From: VFMC01 sp050248155
Lineage (GTDB): Bacteria > Actinomycetota > Acidimicrobiia > Acidimicrobiales > Ilumatobacteraceae
Direction of reading: 5' to 3'
Length of the DNA: 42,247 nt
Assembly (NCBI GenBank): GCA_050248155.1
Contig: JBFWSW010000036.1
Location: 1-42,247, forward strand
Position numbers and translations under genes: made by a program
Shown: one piece after another, positions 28,121 through 36,412 of the stretch
How the letters are laid out: the number at the start of each line of letters is the position of its first letter
Numbering within the stretch: the first letter of the stretch is position 1
Notes under the pieces: generated by a model
The model's database searches: none
Told to the model about the DNA's origin: nothing
What the model saw: only the letters and a program-made list of their open reading frames with translations

Positions 28121-29751
28121 CCCTCGAACTCGTCCCCGAAGTCGACCCGGATGCGCCTCGCTCCCAACCCCCACCGGCTCCGCGCTGGACCGGACCGGTG
28201 GCGGGCTTCATCGCCGCCGCCGTGGCCGTCGGCGTCGGGCAGCTCGTCGCCGCGCTCGTCGATGTCGACTCGCCCCTCGAAGCCGTCGGCAGCGAGTTCA
28301 TCGACCACACACCGAAGTGGTTGAAGACCTTCGCCGTCGACACCTTCGGCACCAACGACAAGCTCGCGCTGCGCACCGGCATGGTGATCACGATCGGGCT
28401 GCTCAGCCTGGTCGTCGGCTGGCTCGCCCGCCGCTGGCCCGTTGTGGGACCCGCCGCGATCGCAGCGTTCGGTGCAGCCGGCGCCGTGGTGGCCGCGCGG
28501 CGCCCCGACGGGAGCGGCAGTTCGGTGATCGCACCGCTCGTCGGCGCCGTGATCGGCGCTGCGCTCATCTGGTTCCTCATCGCCCTCGTGCGCGGCAACG
28601 ACGGCGCACGTGTGACACCCGGAAGGTCTCGCATCCCGGAGGGCTGGGACAGGCGCCGGTTCATGGCCGTCGCTGCCGGTGCGGCAGGCGTCGCCCTCGC
28701 CACCACGCTCCTTGCCCGCCGCCGCGAGGCGGCACGGCTCGACGAGCTCGCGGATGCAGCTCCCGACTCGCTGCCGCCGGTGGCAACCGACGCGCCAGGT
28801 GGCGGCGGTCCCGGGGACGGCGGGGTGATGTCCGAAGCGCCGCCGATCCCGGCGAGCGCCACGTTGAGCCCGACGACGCCGTTCATCACACCCAACAACG
28901 AGTTCTACCTCATCGACACGGCGCTCTCGGTGCCCCGCATCGACGTCGACTCGTGGGCGGTCGAGATCGGCGGCATGGTCGATCGACCGATCAGACTGTC
29001 GTACGCCGATCTGCTCGCTCGCCCGCAGGTCGAGCGGATCATCACCATCGCCTGCGTCTCGAACGAGGTCGGCGGCAACCTCATCGGCAATGCCGTGTGG
29101 CAGGGCGTGCTGCTCTCGGACCTGCTGCGCGAGGCGGGCGTCCGGGACGGCGCCGAGCAGGTGTTCAGCACATCGGTCGACGGGTGGACGTCGGGGTTCC
29201 CGGTCGAGCTCGCGCTCGACGGGCGCGACGCGATGATCGCGATCGGGATGAACGGGGAGGCACTGCCGCCCCGGCACGGGTTCCCGGCCCGCCTCATCGT
29301 CCCGGGCATCTACGGCTACGTCAGCGCGACCAAGTGGCTCGAGAAGATCGAGCTCACCACGTGGGACGACGCAGTCGGCTACTGGGTTCCGCGAGGGTGG
29401 GCACGCGAGGCGCCGATCAAGACGCAGTCACGGATCGACGTGCCGAAGCGTGGCGCCGAGGTCGCCGCCGGACGTACGCCGATCGCCGGGATCGCATGGG
29501 CCCAACACCGCGGCATCGCCAAGGTGGAGGTGCGCATCGACGACGGCGAGTGGCACGAAGCACAGCTCGCGACCGACCTGACCGACGACACGTGGCGCCA
29601 GTGGCTGTACGAGTGGGACGCGACGCCGGGCGAGCACACCATTCGGGTGCGCGCGACCGACAAGGCCGGCGAGACACAGACCGAGGAGGTGAGCCGGCCC
29701 GACCCCGACGGCGCCACCGGCTGGCACACGCGCACGGTGACGGTGAGCTGA
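28117..29751 (+). CDS. Membrane-bound molybdopterin-dependent oxidoreductase (sulfite-oxidase fold)
   Basis: A 544-residue protein. Four hydrophobic helices (about 24-48, 83-106, 108-127, 137-159) are followed by a fifth preceded by twin arginines (WDRRRFMAVAAGAAG, 178-200), which suggests Sec insertion of the first helices and Tat export of the rest. The molybdopterin domain (about 250-420) has the Mo-ligand Cys313 in IITIACVSNEVGGN, and FPARLIVPGIYGYVSATKWL. A C-terminal Mo-cofactor dimerization domain includes PIAGIAWAQHRGIAKVEVRI. Sulfite oxidase and the methionine sulfoxide reductase MsrP share this fold, but the substrate here is unknown. The ATGA overlap with the kinase stop indicates a shared operon. 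Confidence 0.9.
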   Translation: MTLELVPEVDPDAPRSQPPPAPRWTGPVAGFIAAAVAVGVGQLVAALVDVDSPLEAVGSEFIDHTPKWLKTFAVDTFGTNDKLALRTGMVITIGLLSLVVGWLARRWPVVGPAAIAAFGAAGAVVAARRPDGSGSSVIAPLVGAVIGAALIWFLIALVRGNDGARVTPGRSRIPEGWDRRRFMAVAAGAAGVALATTLLARRREAARLDELADAAPDSLPPVATDAPGGGGPGDGGVMSEAPPIPASATLSPTTPFITPNNEFYLIDTALSVPRIDVDSWAVEIGGMVDRPIRLSYADLLARPQVERIITIACVSNEVGGNLIGNAVWQGVLLSDLLREAGVRDGAEQVFSTSVDGWTSGFPVELALDGRDAMIAIGMNGEALPPRHGFPARLIVPGIYGYVSATKWLEKIELTTWDDAVGYWVPRGWAREAPIKTQSRIDVPKRGAEVAAGRTPIAGIAWAQHRGIAKVEVRIDDGEWHEAQLATDLTDDTWRQWLYEWDATPGEHTIRVRATDKAGETQTEEVSRPDPDGATGWHTRTVTVS

Positions 29752-29778
29752 CGACCGCACCCGTCTCACGCGCTCGTC

Positions 29779-30756
29779 TCAGGCGATCGTCACCACGATC
29801 TTGCCGGTGTTGGCGTTGGCCTCCATGTGGCGGTGTGCGTCGGCGATGCGCTCGAACGGGAACGAGCTGTCGAGCACCGGCCGCAGCGCGCCGGTGTCGA
29901 AGAGCGGGAGCACCTCGGCCGCGAAGCGTCGGGTGAGGGCGACCTTCTCCTCGATCGGCCGCGGTCGCAGCACCGTGCCGATCCAGCGCACGCGCTTGGT
30001 GAGCAGCAGGCCAAGGTTGACCTTCGTCGACCCGCCGCCCATCAGCCCGACCTGCACGATCGTGCCCTTCGGTGTGACGGCCTGCAGGTTGCGGTCGACC
30101 TCGTCGCCGCCGATGACGTCGAGCACGACGTCGAAGCCAGCGGGCACTGCATCGCGCGCGTCGCTCAGCCAGTCGTGGGGCGAGCGCTCGAGCACGACGT
30201 CGGCGCCCAGCTCGGCGCAGGCGGCGGCCTTCCCCGCCGAGCAGGTGACGGCGATGCGCGCGCCGATCGCCTTGGCGATCTGGATGGCCGCGGTGCCCAC
30301 ACCCGATGCCCCGGCGTGCACGAGCGCCCACCGGCCGCTCGTCAGGCCTCCCTGCACCACAAGCGCGTCCCACGCGGTGAGGAAGACCTCGGGGATGGCG
30401 GCCGCGGCCACCAGGTCGAGCCCGTCGGGCACGGCGAGCAACTGGCGCTCGTGCACGGCGATGCGCTCGGCGTAGGCGCCGCCCGCGTCGATGCCCATCA
30501 CCCTGTCACCCACCTGCCACATCGATGCTCGCTCACCCAGCGCTGCGACCGTGCCCGCGAACTCCATCCCGGGGATCTCGGGCTGCCGCATGCGCGGATC
30601 GGGGTAGCCGCCCATGCGCTGCAGCACGTCGGCGCGGTTCAACGCAGTGGCGGCGATGTCGACGAGCACTTCGTCGGGCCCCGGCATCGGATCGTCGACG
30701 TCGTCGATGGTGAGCACCTCGGGCCCACCGTGGGAGTGCAGCACGACAGCACGCAT
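29779..30756 (-). CDS. Zinc-type alcohol dehydrogenase-like / NADPH:quinone oxidoreductase
   Basis: A 325-residue MDR-superfamily protein of the quinone oxidoreductase (QOR) type. The N-terminal GroES-like domain opens MRAVVLHSHGGPEVLTIDDV and contains ALNRADVLQRMGGYPDP. The NADPH-binding motif is VHAGASGVGTAAIQIAKAIG, and IGGDEVDRNLQAVTPKGTIV follows. No zinc-ligand cysteines are seen, as in QOR. The ending FPFERIADAHRHMEANANTG, then KIVVTIA, is typical. It reduces quinones or enones with NADPH. The ATG at 30756 begins the conserved N-terminus; the frame is open to 30912. A weak GAGACT hexamer lies 6 nt upstream. The gene converges with the molybdoenzyme gene. Confidence 0.9.
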   Translation of the reverse strand: MRAVVLHSHGGPEVLTIDDVDDPMPGPDEVLVDIAATALNRADVLQRMGGYPDPRMRQPEIPGMEFAGTVAALGERASMWQVGDRVMGIDAGGAYAERIAVHERQLLAVPDGLDLVAAAAIPEVFLTAWDALVVQGGLTSGRWALVHAGASGVGTAAIQIAKAIGARIAVTCSAGKAAACAELGADVVLERSPHDWLSDARDAVPAGFDVVLDVIGGDEVDRNLQAVTPKGTIVQVGLMGGGSTKVNLGLLLTKRVRWIGTVLRPRPIEEKVALTRRFAAEVLPLFDTGALRPVLDSSFPFERIADAHRHMEANANTGKIVVTIA

Positions 30757-30793
30757 CGGGTCAGTCTCCCAGAACGACGCAAGGAGGGCACGC

Positions 30794-32473
30794 TCACACG
30801 GTGGCTGCGGTTCGCTCCTCAGGCGACTCGTCCAGCACGCGCACCTCGCCGGCCACCGGATCGACCTCGACGAGCGCGCCGTCGGGGATGTCGACGAGCG
30901 CGGTGCGTGCACCCACGACGGCCGGGATGCCGAGCTCGCGCGCGATCACGGCTGCATGGCACATCGGCCCGCCCTCCGCGGTGACCACACCACCCGCGAG
31001 CGACAGCACCAGGTTGTACGCAGGCGTCGTACCGGCGACGACCAGGACGTCGCCCGGCTCGAGCACCTCCAGCGCCTGCTCGGGGCTGGAAGCGACCCGC
31101 GCCCGACCCCGAACGGCCGTTGTTCCGATCCCTGCGCCGTGCAGCCCGGTGGTCGTCGCCACGCCGTCCATGCCCAGGTGCTGCATGACCGTCTGCACCA
31201 TCCCGACCAGATCGGCGAGCGGCTTGGGGAGCACGTCGAGCGGCGGCGCCGCCTCGTCCGGCCCGAGCAGGAGCGGCGCGTCGAGCGTCTTCTGGGCCTG
31301 CCGCTCGGCAGCCCGCCGCCGCAGCTCCGCGTCGCCGGGCACACCGTCGAACAGCGCCGGCACCAGCTCGTCGGGACGGAGCTCGAACGCCAGCTCGGGC
31401 CGACCCACCATGCCGCGTGCCTGCAGCCTGCGACCGAGCTCGAGCATGCTCCTGCGGAGCAGCCCGAGCGGCCACTCGGCGGTGGTCGGGCCGTTGTCGT
31501 CGCGGAGGTCCATCGCCGCGCGAGCCTGCGACAGCAGCGTGTCGAAGCGGGCAAGGTGCTGGGCAGGCACGCGGGCGCGCACCTCGGCAGTGCGCGCCTC
31601 GACAGCGGCGGTCGTGTCGGTGTGCTCGGCGTTCATGATGACGGCGAGCACGAGGTCGGGACGCTCGCCGAGGGCGATGCCGTCGAGGTCGTAGCGCGAG
31701 AACAGCACGACCCCGCGCCGCCGGAGGAACTCGTCGAGCGCTGCGGCGATCTCGGGCGAGCGCCCGCGCAGCTCGTCGAGCGTCGCGGGTGGTGGCCCGC
31801 TGGCCTCGACCGCGCGGCGGAGCTCGACCAGCGCACGCGCCGGCGCGCTGGTCGTCGGCGACGCGCCCTCGAGGAGCGAGAGCAGCTCGTTCGCGGTCGG
31901 ACCCCATCGCCCCGCTTCGTACAGGTAGCGCCCGATCGGACCGAGGTCGAAGCCGTGCAGCCAGAAGTGGTGCTCCCAGTTCTCGAGGCAGTGATCGATG
32001 CACGCACGCACGTGCGCGAGCAGGGCAGCGTCATCGAGCTCGCCGAGCGGCACGTCCTGCAATTCGAGGTTCTTCGTCTCGATGGCTGCCTTGCCGCCGT
32101 GGTGCCAGTCGTGGATCACCTGGTTCCACGGCTCGGACGCGAGCGTCCGTGCGGCAGTGCGGGTGCGACGGCGCATGCCGGGGTGCACCCTCGACGCGAC
32201 CTTCAGCACGACGAGCGGTGGCAGCTTCGCCGACGGCTTGTCGGGCGAGATGAGCGGACGCAGCCGTGAGTAGAACTGGCCGTTCACGAACCGGGCGTCC
32301 AGCGTGTCGAGCGGCGCCCCGAGATCGCGGAACATGCGCCGCATGCCGCGCGGCATCGATTGCCCGACGATGTGCTGGACGATCGGCGTGCAGCCGGCGG
32401 GCATGTGCGATCGGTCGCGTGCCCACTGACCCGGTCCTGGCGCGTCCCACGTCACGCTCGAGCTCATCGACAT
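30794..32473 (-). CDS. PEP-utilizing enzyme, mobile-domain protein lacking an ATP-grasp domain
   Basis: A 559-residue protein whose C-terminus (about 455-545) is the phosphohistidine swivel domain of PEP synthase, PPDK and rifampicin phosphotransferase: EGGPMCHAAVIARELGIPAV, with His506 in the phosphorylated position. The N-terminus WDAPGPGQWARDRSHMPAGC is the linker motif found ahead of such domains in rifampicin-phosphotransferase-like proteins. The intervening 350 residues are largely helical and unassigned. No N-terminal ATP-grasp (PPDK_N) domain is encoded here or next to it, so a partner would be needed for classic phosphotransfer. Start ATG at 32473, chosen for the strong ribosome site AGGAGG 6 nt upstream. 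Biochemical role unknown. Confidence 0.75.
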   Translation of the reverse strand: MSMSSSVTWDAPGPGQWARDRSHMPAGCTPIVQHIVGQSMPRGMRRMFRDLGAPLDTLDARFVNGQFYSRLRPLISPDKPSAKLPPLVVLKVASRVHPGMRRRTRTAARTLASEPWNQVIHDWHHGGKAAIETKNLELQDVPLGELDDAALLAHVRACIDHCLENWEHHFWLHGFDLGPIGRYLYEAGRWGPTANELLSLLEGASPTTSAPARALVELRRAVEASGPPPATLDELRGRSPEIAAALDEFLRRRGVVLFSRYDLDGIALGERPDLVLAVIMNAEHTDTTAAVEARTAEVRARVPAQHLARFDTLLSQARAAMDLRDDNGPTTAEWPLGLLRRSMLELGRRLQARGMVGRPELAFELRPDELVPALFDGVPGDAELRRRAAERQAQKTLDAPLLLGPDEAAPPLDVLPKPLADLVGMVQTVMQHLGMDGVATTTGLHGAGIGTTAVRGRARVASSPEQALEVLEPGDVLVVAGTTPAYNLVLSLAGGVVTAEGGPMCHAAVIARELGIPAVVGARTALVDIPDGALVEVDPVAGEVRVLDESPEERTAATV

Positions 32474-32507
32474 CGCGCCCCTCCTCGTCCGACCCTCGGC
32501 CTCGTGC

Positions 32508-32513
32508 ACGGTA
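32508..32513 (-). promoter_or_regulatory. Putative -10 box of the PEP-utilizer gene
   Basis: TACCGT on the minus strand; transcription would start near 32501 and leave a 28-nt leader with the AGGAGG ribosome site. Confidence 0.3.
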
Positions 32514-32570
32514 CTCCGCCGCTCCGCCGGCGGATCACGGTGCAGCGGGACGAGTCGCCTGCGGTCCAGG

Positions 32571-33062
32571 TCAGCCGAGGTCGAGCAGGTAGGCGAGACC
32601 GATCACACCGTCCCAGTCGGCGTCGGTCGCCGGGTCGCGGGCGAACCCGAGCCGCTCGTACAGCCGTTGGGCAGCGCGCATCGATTCGAGCGTGTGCATG
32701 CGGATCCGCCTCCGACCGATGCGTCTCGCCTCGTCGATGACCCACCGGACCATCGCCTCACCGACGCCCTGGCCCTGGCACGCCGGGTCGACGCCGAAGT
32801 AGCGGAAGCTCGCCGCGTCGGGGTCGTCGAACTCGTAGTCGGGATCGCCGGTGCCGGTGACGAAGGTGAGGCATCCCACGATGCCGTCGTCGTCGTCGAC
32901 CGCGACGATCACGTGTGAGTCGTCGGCGCGGCTCGACACGTCGGCGATCACGTCGTGATACGCGTCGTGGTCCGAATCAGGGTCGAGCCGGCCGTATGCC
33001 TGACGCAGCAGGTGTCCCGCGCGCGCCATGTCGTCACCGGGCTGGATTCGCCGAACCTGCAT
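32571..33062 (-). CDS. GNAT family N-acetyltransferase
   Basis: A 163-residue acetyl-CoA-dependent acetyltransferase. The core is VIVAVDDDDGIVGCLTFVTG (strands 2-4), followed by YFGVDPACQGQGVGEAMVRW, with the pyrophosphate-binding Q-x-x-G-x-G motif A, and RIRMHTLESMRAAQRLYERL then GFARD (motif B). The acceptor is unknown. ATG at 33062; a TAGCTT box lies 7 nt upstream, suggesting a leaderless transcript. It diverges from the PNPOx-like gene with a gap of 48 nt that holds both -10 boxes. Confidence 0.9.
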   Translation of the reverse strand: MQVRRIQPGDDMARAGHLLRQAYGRLDPDSDHDAYHDVIADVSSRADDSHVIVAVDDDDGIVGCLTFVTGTGDPDYEFDDPDAASFRYFGVDPACQGQGVGEAMVRWVIDEARRIGRRRIRMHTLESMRAAQRLYERLGFARDPATDADWDGVIGLAYLLDLG

Positions 33063-33069
33063 CGGCGAG

Positions 33070-33075
33070 AAGCTA
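33070..33075 (-). promoter_or_regulatory. Putative -10 box of GNAT gene (leaderless)
   Basis: TAGCTT on the minus strand, 7 nt before the ATG at 33062. Confidence 0.45.
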
Positions 33076-33098
33076 CAGCCCGGGTCCCGAGCGGGTCA

Positions 33099-33104
33099 TA
33101 GGCT
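33099..33104 (+). promoter_or_regulatory. Putative -10 box of PNPOx-like gene (leaderless)
   Basis: TAGGCT, 6 nt before the GTG at 33111; back to back with the GNAT -10 box. Confidence 0.45.
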
Positions 33105-33110
33105 GGGCGG

Positions 33111-33779
33111 GTGACCGCTTCGGAGAGCCCGCTCGACGCCGAGCACGACCCGTTCCGCCTGGCGACGCCCGATGCGCTGCGCACCGTGTACCGGCAGCCC
33201 TCGCAGATCGTGATCGACAAGGAGCGACCGCGGCTCGACGCAGCGACGCAACGCTTCCTCGAGCGGTGCCGCTTCGCGATCGTCGGCACCTTCGACGCCG
33301 ACGGCAACCCCGACACATCGCCGCGCGGCGGCGAATCGGGCTTCGTGCGCGTGCTCGACGACCAGCACCTCGCGATGGCCGACCTCGGCGGCAACAACCG
33401 CCTCGACACGCTGCAGAACATCGTCGAATCGGGCCGGGTGGCGTTCATCTTCGTGATGCCCGGCAAGAGCGAGACGGTGCGCGTCAACGGCGACGCGTGG
33501 ATCACCACCGATCCCGACGTGCTGTCCCGCTTCGGCCTGCCGCGCACACCGAAGAGCGCGATCGTCTGCGCCGTGCACACCACGTACATCCACTGTGCGA
33601 AGGCGTTCCACCGCAGTGGCATGTGGGACCCCGACGTGTGGGCGTCGCTCGCAGACGCGCCCGACGGTGCCGACATCTTGAGCTGCCAGCTCGACGAGCA
33701 GTTCAGCGCGACGGACCTGCGCGGCCTGCTCGACGAGGACTACGACAAGGATCTCGCCTTCGAACGCACCCCGGAGTGA
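33111..33779 (+). CDS. Pyridoxamine 5'-phosphate oxidase-like flavoprotein (MSMEG_1061-type)
   Basis: A 222-residue split-barrel flavin-binding protein. The N-terminal YRQPSQIVIDKERPRLDAAT, then FLERCRFAIVGTFDADGNPD, and SPRGGESGFVRVLDD followed by LGGNNRLDTLQNIVESGRVA, fit the MSMEG_1061-like family of PNPOx-fold proteins, which bind FMN or F420. True pyridoxamine phosphate oxidase is less likely because the substrate-binding C-terminus differs. GTG start at 33111, 6 nt after a TAGGCT box. It converges with isocitrate dehydrogenase, the stops being 9 nt apart. Substrate unknown. Confidence 0.82.
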   Translation: MTASESPLDAEHDPFRLATPDALRTVYRQPSQIVIDKERPRLDAATQRFLERCRFAIVGTFDADGNPDTSPRGGESGFVRVLDDQHLAMADLGGNNRLDTLQNIVESGRVAFIFVMPGKSETVRVNGDAWITTDPDVLSRFGLPRTPKSAIVCAVHTTYIHCAKAFHRSGMWDPDVWASLADAPDGADILSCQLDEQFSATDLRGLLDEDYDKDLAFERTPE

Positions 33780-33788
33780 TGGGCGCGC

Positions 33789-35015
33789 TCAGCCCGCTGG
33801 TCCCATCTTGGCCTGCAGTCGCCGGTCGACCGCGTCGAGGAACTCCTCGGTCGTCAGCCACGGCGCGTCCTTGCTGATGAGCAAGGCGAGGTCCTTGGTC
33901 ATCTCGCCGGCCTCGACCGCCTGCACGCACACCTGCTCGAGCGCCTCGGCGAACCCGATGAGCGTGTCGTTGCCGTCCATCTTGCCGCGGTAGGTGAGGC
34001 CCTGCGTCCAGGCGTAGATGGAGGCGATCGGGTTGGTGGAGGTCGTGTTGCCCTTCTGGTGCTCGCGGTAGTGGCGGGTCACGGTGCCGTGCGCGGCCTC
34101 GGCCTCGACGGTCTTGCCGTCGGGGGTCATCAGCACACTGGTCATCAGGCCGAGCGAGCCGAAGCCCTGCGCGACGGTGTCGCTCTGCACGTCGCCGTCG
34201 TAGTTCTTGCACGCCCACACGTAGCCGCCCTCCCACTTCAGCGCGGCGGCGACCATGTCGTCGATGAGGCGGTGCTCGTAGGTCAGGCCGGCCGCGTCCA
34301 TCTCGGCCTTGAACTCGCTCTCGTAGACCTCCTGGAACAGGTCCTTGAACTGGCCGTCGTAGGCCTTGAGGATCGTGTTCTTGGTGGAGAGGTAGACGGG
34401 ATAGCCGCGCATGAGGCCGTAGCGCAGCGATGCGCGGGCGAAGTCACGGATGGAGTCGTTGAAGTTGTACATCCCCATCACGACCCCACCGTCGCCACCG
34501 AACTGGGCGACCTGCATCTCGACCGGCGCGCCGCCGTCGGTGGGCGTGTAGGTGAGCGTCACCGTGCCGGCACCCGGCACCTTGTAGTCGGTCGCCTTGT
34601 ACTGGTCGCCGTGGGCGTGACGGCCGATGATGATCGGCTTGGTCCATCCGGGCACGAGGCGCGGGATGTTCGAGATGACGATCGGCTCGCGGAAGATGAC
34701 GCCGCCGAGGATGTTGCGGATGGTGCCGTTGGGGCTCTTCCACATCTGCTTGAGCCCGAACTCCTGCACGCGCGCCTCGTCGGGCGTGATGGTGGCGCAC
34801 TTGACGGCGACGCCGTGCTCCTTGGTGGCCATCGCCGAGTCGATCGTGACCTGGTCGTTCGTGGCGTCACGGTGCTCGATGCCGAGGTCGAAGTAGAGCA
34901 GCTCGATGTCGAGGTAGGGCAAGATGAGCTTGTCCTTGATGAACTGCCAGATGATGCGGGTCATCTCGTCGCCGTCCATCTCGACGACTGGGTTGTCGAC
35001 CTTGATCTTGGTCAT
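33789..35015 (-). CDS. icd: Isocitrate dehydrogenase (NADP+), eukaryotic-type homodimer
   Basis: A 408-residue NADP-dependent isocitrate dehydrogenase of the class shared with eukaryotic enzymes and mycobacterial Icd1. Signatures are VVEMDGDEMTRIIWQFIKDK at the N-terminus, WKSPNGTIRNILGGVIFREP (substrate Ser/Asn/Arg contacts) and the metal-site DDMVAAALKWEGGYVWACKN. YDGDVQSDTVAQGFGSLGLM follows, then AEAAHGTVTRHYREHQKG in the NADP site. It makes 2-oxoglutarate, which also feeds the glutamate synthase in this window. ATG at 35015 preceded by GGAAAGG; the frame is open upstream to 35162. The GntR-type element lies 41-66 nt upstream of the start. Confidence 0.96.
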   Translation of the reverse strand: MTKIKVDNPVVEMDGDEMTRIIWQFIKDKLILPYLDIELLYFDLGIEHRDATNDQVTIDSAMATKEHGVAVKCATITPDEARVQEFGLKQMWKSPNGTIRNILGGVIFREPIVISNIPRLVPGWTKPIIIGRHAHGDQYKATDYKVPGAGTVTLTYTPTDGGAPVEMQVAQFGGDGGVVMGMYNFNDSIRDFARASLRYGLMRGYPVYLSTKNTILKAYDGQFKDLFQEVYESEFKAEMDAAGLTYEHRLIDDMVAAALKWEGGYVWACKNYDGDVQSDTVAQGFGSLGLMTSVLMTPDGKTVEAEAAHGTVTRHYREHQKGNTTSTNPIASIYAWTQGLTYRGKMDGNDTLIGFAEALEQVCVQAVEAGEMTKDLALLISKDAPWLTTEEFLDAVDRRLQAKMGPAG

Positions 35016-35055
35016 CGGGCGCGCCTTTCCTGGCAGGGATCGCTCCGAGCAGAGC

Positions 35056-35081
35056 TCACTTGTATCAGACTTGTACAGGTT
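35056..35081. promoter_or_regulatory. Candidate GntR-type operator upstream of icd
   Basis: The element begins TCACTTGTATCAGACTTGTA and continues to 35081. ACTTGTA occurs twice, 11 nt apart (35058 and 35069). It matches the element between the GntR and aconitase genes (14481-14506) at 20 of 26 positions, including the first ten without a mismatch. Confidence 0.55.
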
Positions 35082-35673
35082 AGCCGAGCAGCCCGTCCCA
35101 TGCCTCGTCCTCGGTCGACGCTCCCCTGGCGTGGATCTCGCGCCGGCGCTCGGCTGCCGCATCGACGATCGCCTCGAGATCGTCCGGCAACTCCGCTGCC
35201 AGGCGGTCGCGCAGCTGGGCGGCCAGCGCCGGGCTGCGTCCCTGGGTCGACACGGCGACGATGACCGGGCCGCGACGGGCGACCGCCGGCAGGATGAACG
35301 AGCACCGCTCCGGGTCGTCGACCGCGTTCACGAACACGCCACGGCGCTCTCCGTCGTCGAAGATCTGCTGCTGCACGGCGGGATCGTCCGTCGCGGCGAC
35401 GACGAGCCACGCGTCGTCGACGTCACTCGAGTCGTACGGCCGCCGCGCGATCGTGACGCCCTCGACCGCTGCGATGGCGGGGACGACGTCGGGAGCGATC
35501 ACGGTGACGTCGGCGCCCGCCTGCACGAGCCCGGTCACCTTGCGGAGCGCGACCTCGCCTCCGCCGACCACCACGACGCGCCGCCCCGCGAGGCGGACCA
35601 CGATCGGGTAGCCGTCGCCGATCTCGCGATGGGTCTCGGGACGGGTGGCGCGGTCGCTCTCGCCGTCAGGCAT
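35080..35673 (-). CDS. Precorrin-2 dehydrogenase / sirohydrochlorin ferrochelatase (SirC/Met8/CysG-N type)
   Basis: A 197-residue protein from the ATG at 35673. The N-terminal NAD-binding domain reads YPIVVRLAGRRVVVVGGGEV followed by ALRKVTGLVQAGADVTVIAP, and the family continues with RCSFILPAVARRGPVIVAVS and TQGRSPALAAQLRDRL. It oxidizes precorrin-2 to sirohydrochlorin and may insert iron to make siroheme, the cofactor of sulfite and nitrite reductases. It overlaps the 3' end of the SUMT gene by 8 nt, so both steps of siroheme formation are coupled and follow cysH. In enteric bacteria the two activities are fused as CysG; here they are separate. Confidence 0.88.
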   Translation of the reverse strand: MPDGESDRATRPETHREIGDGYPIVVRLAGRRVVVVGGGEVALRKVTGLVQAGADVTVIAPDVVPAIAAVEGVTIARRPYDSSDVDDAWLVVAATDDPAVQQQIFDDGERRGVFVNAVDDPERCSFILPAVARRGPVIVAVSTQGRSPALAAQLRDRLAAELPDDLEAIVDAAAERRREIHARGASTEDEAWDGLLG

Positions 35674-36412
35674 CCGCGACAGCGTGACGCGTCGCGGCCA
35701 GCTCCGCAACGTGTGCCGGGAATGCCGCCACGGCGCCGATCACGATGACGCCCGGCGAGCGCACATCGGCGGCAGGCAGGCCGGCAAGCTCACCGAACCA
35801 CTGCTGCTGATCGGCGGTCGTCGCGTCGGACACCACCGCGACCGGGGTCGCCGGGTCGAAGCCCGACTCGACGAGGGTCTCGACGATCCGGCCGCGCCGC
35901 TCGATGCCCATCAGCACGACGAGCGTCGTGCCTGCTCGCGCGAGCGCCGACCAGTCGACCGGGCTGGACTCGAGCGCCTCGTGACCCGTGACCACGGTGA
36001 CGGCGCGAGAGACGCGCCGGTGGGTGACCGGGATGCCGGCCGCCGACGGTGCCGCGAGCGCGGAGCTGATGCCGGGCACGATCTCGAAGGAGACGCCGTG
36101 ACGCGCGAGCACCTCGATTTCTTCACCGCCGCGACCGAACACGAAGGGGTCGCCGCCTTTCAGCCGCACCACCCGGCGACCCGGCGTGGCGACGGCGAGG
36201 AGCAGCTCGTTCAACACGTCCTGGGTGTGGCTGCCGCCGGGCCGCTTGCCCACGTCGATCAATTCGGCGCGCGCCGCGAGGGCGAGGATCTCGGGTGAGA
36301 CGAGGCGGTCGTACAGGACGACGTCGGCGTCGGCCAGGAGCCGCGCCGCTTTCAAGGTGAGCAGCTCGGGGTCGCCGGGGCCGGCTCCGACGATGGCGAC
36401 GTGGCGCGTCAC
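35666..36412 (-). CDS. cobA: Uroporphyrinogen-III C-methyltransferase (SUMT)
   Basis: A 248-residue SUMT that methylates uroporphyrinogen III twice to give precorrin-2. Signatures: VAIVGAGPGDPELLTLKAAR (SAM-binding loop), DVVLYDRLVSPEIL, RVVRLKGGDPFVFGRGGEE and VPGISSALAAPSAAGIPVTH. I prefer the GTG at 36412, which overlaps the cysH stop as GTGA; an ATG at 36427 would add five residues and a 19-nt overlap. Position in a cysH-SUMT-dehydrogenase operon indicates siroheme for sulfite reduction rather than cobalamin synthesis. Confidence 0.93.
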   Translation of the reverse strand: MTRHVAIVGAGPGDPELLTLKAARLLADADVVLYDRLVSPEILALAARAELIDVGKRPGGSHTQDVLNELLLAVATPGRRVVRLKGGDPFVFGRGGEEIEVLARHGVSFEIVPGISSALAAPSAAGIPVTHRRVSRAVTVVTGHEALESSPVDWSALARAGTTLVVLMGIERRGRIVETLVESGFDPATPVAVVSDATTADQQQWFGELAGLPAADVRSPGVIVIGAVAAFPAHVAELAATRHAVADA

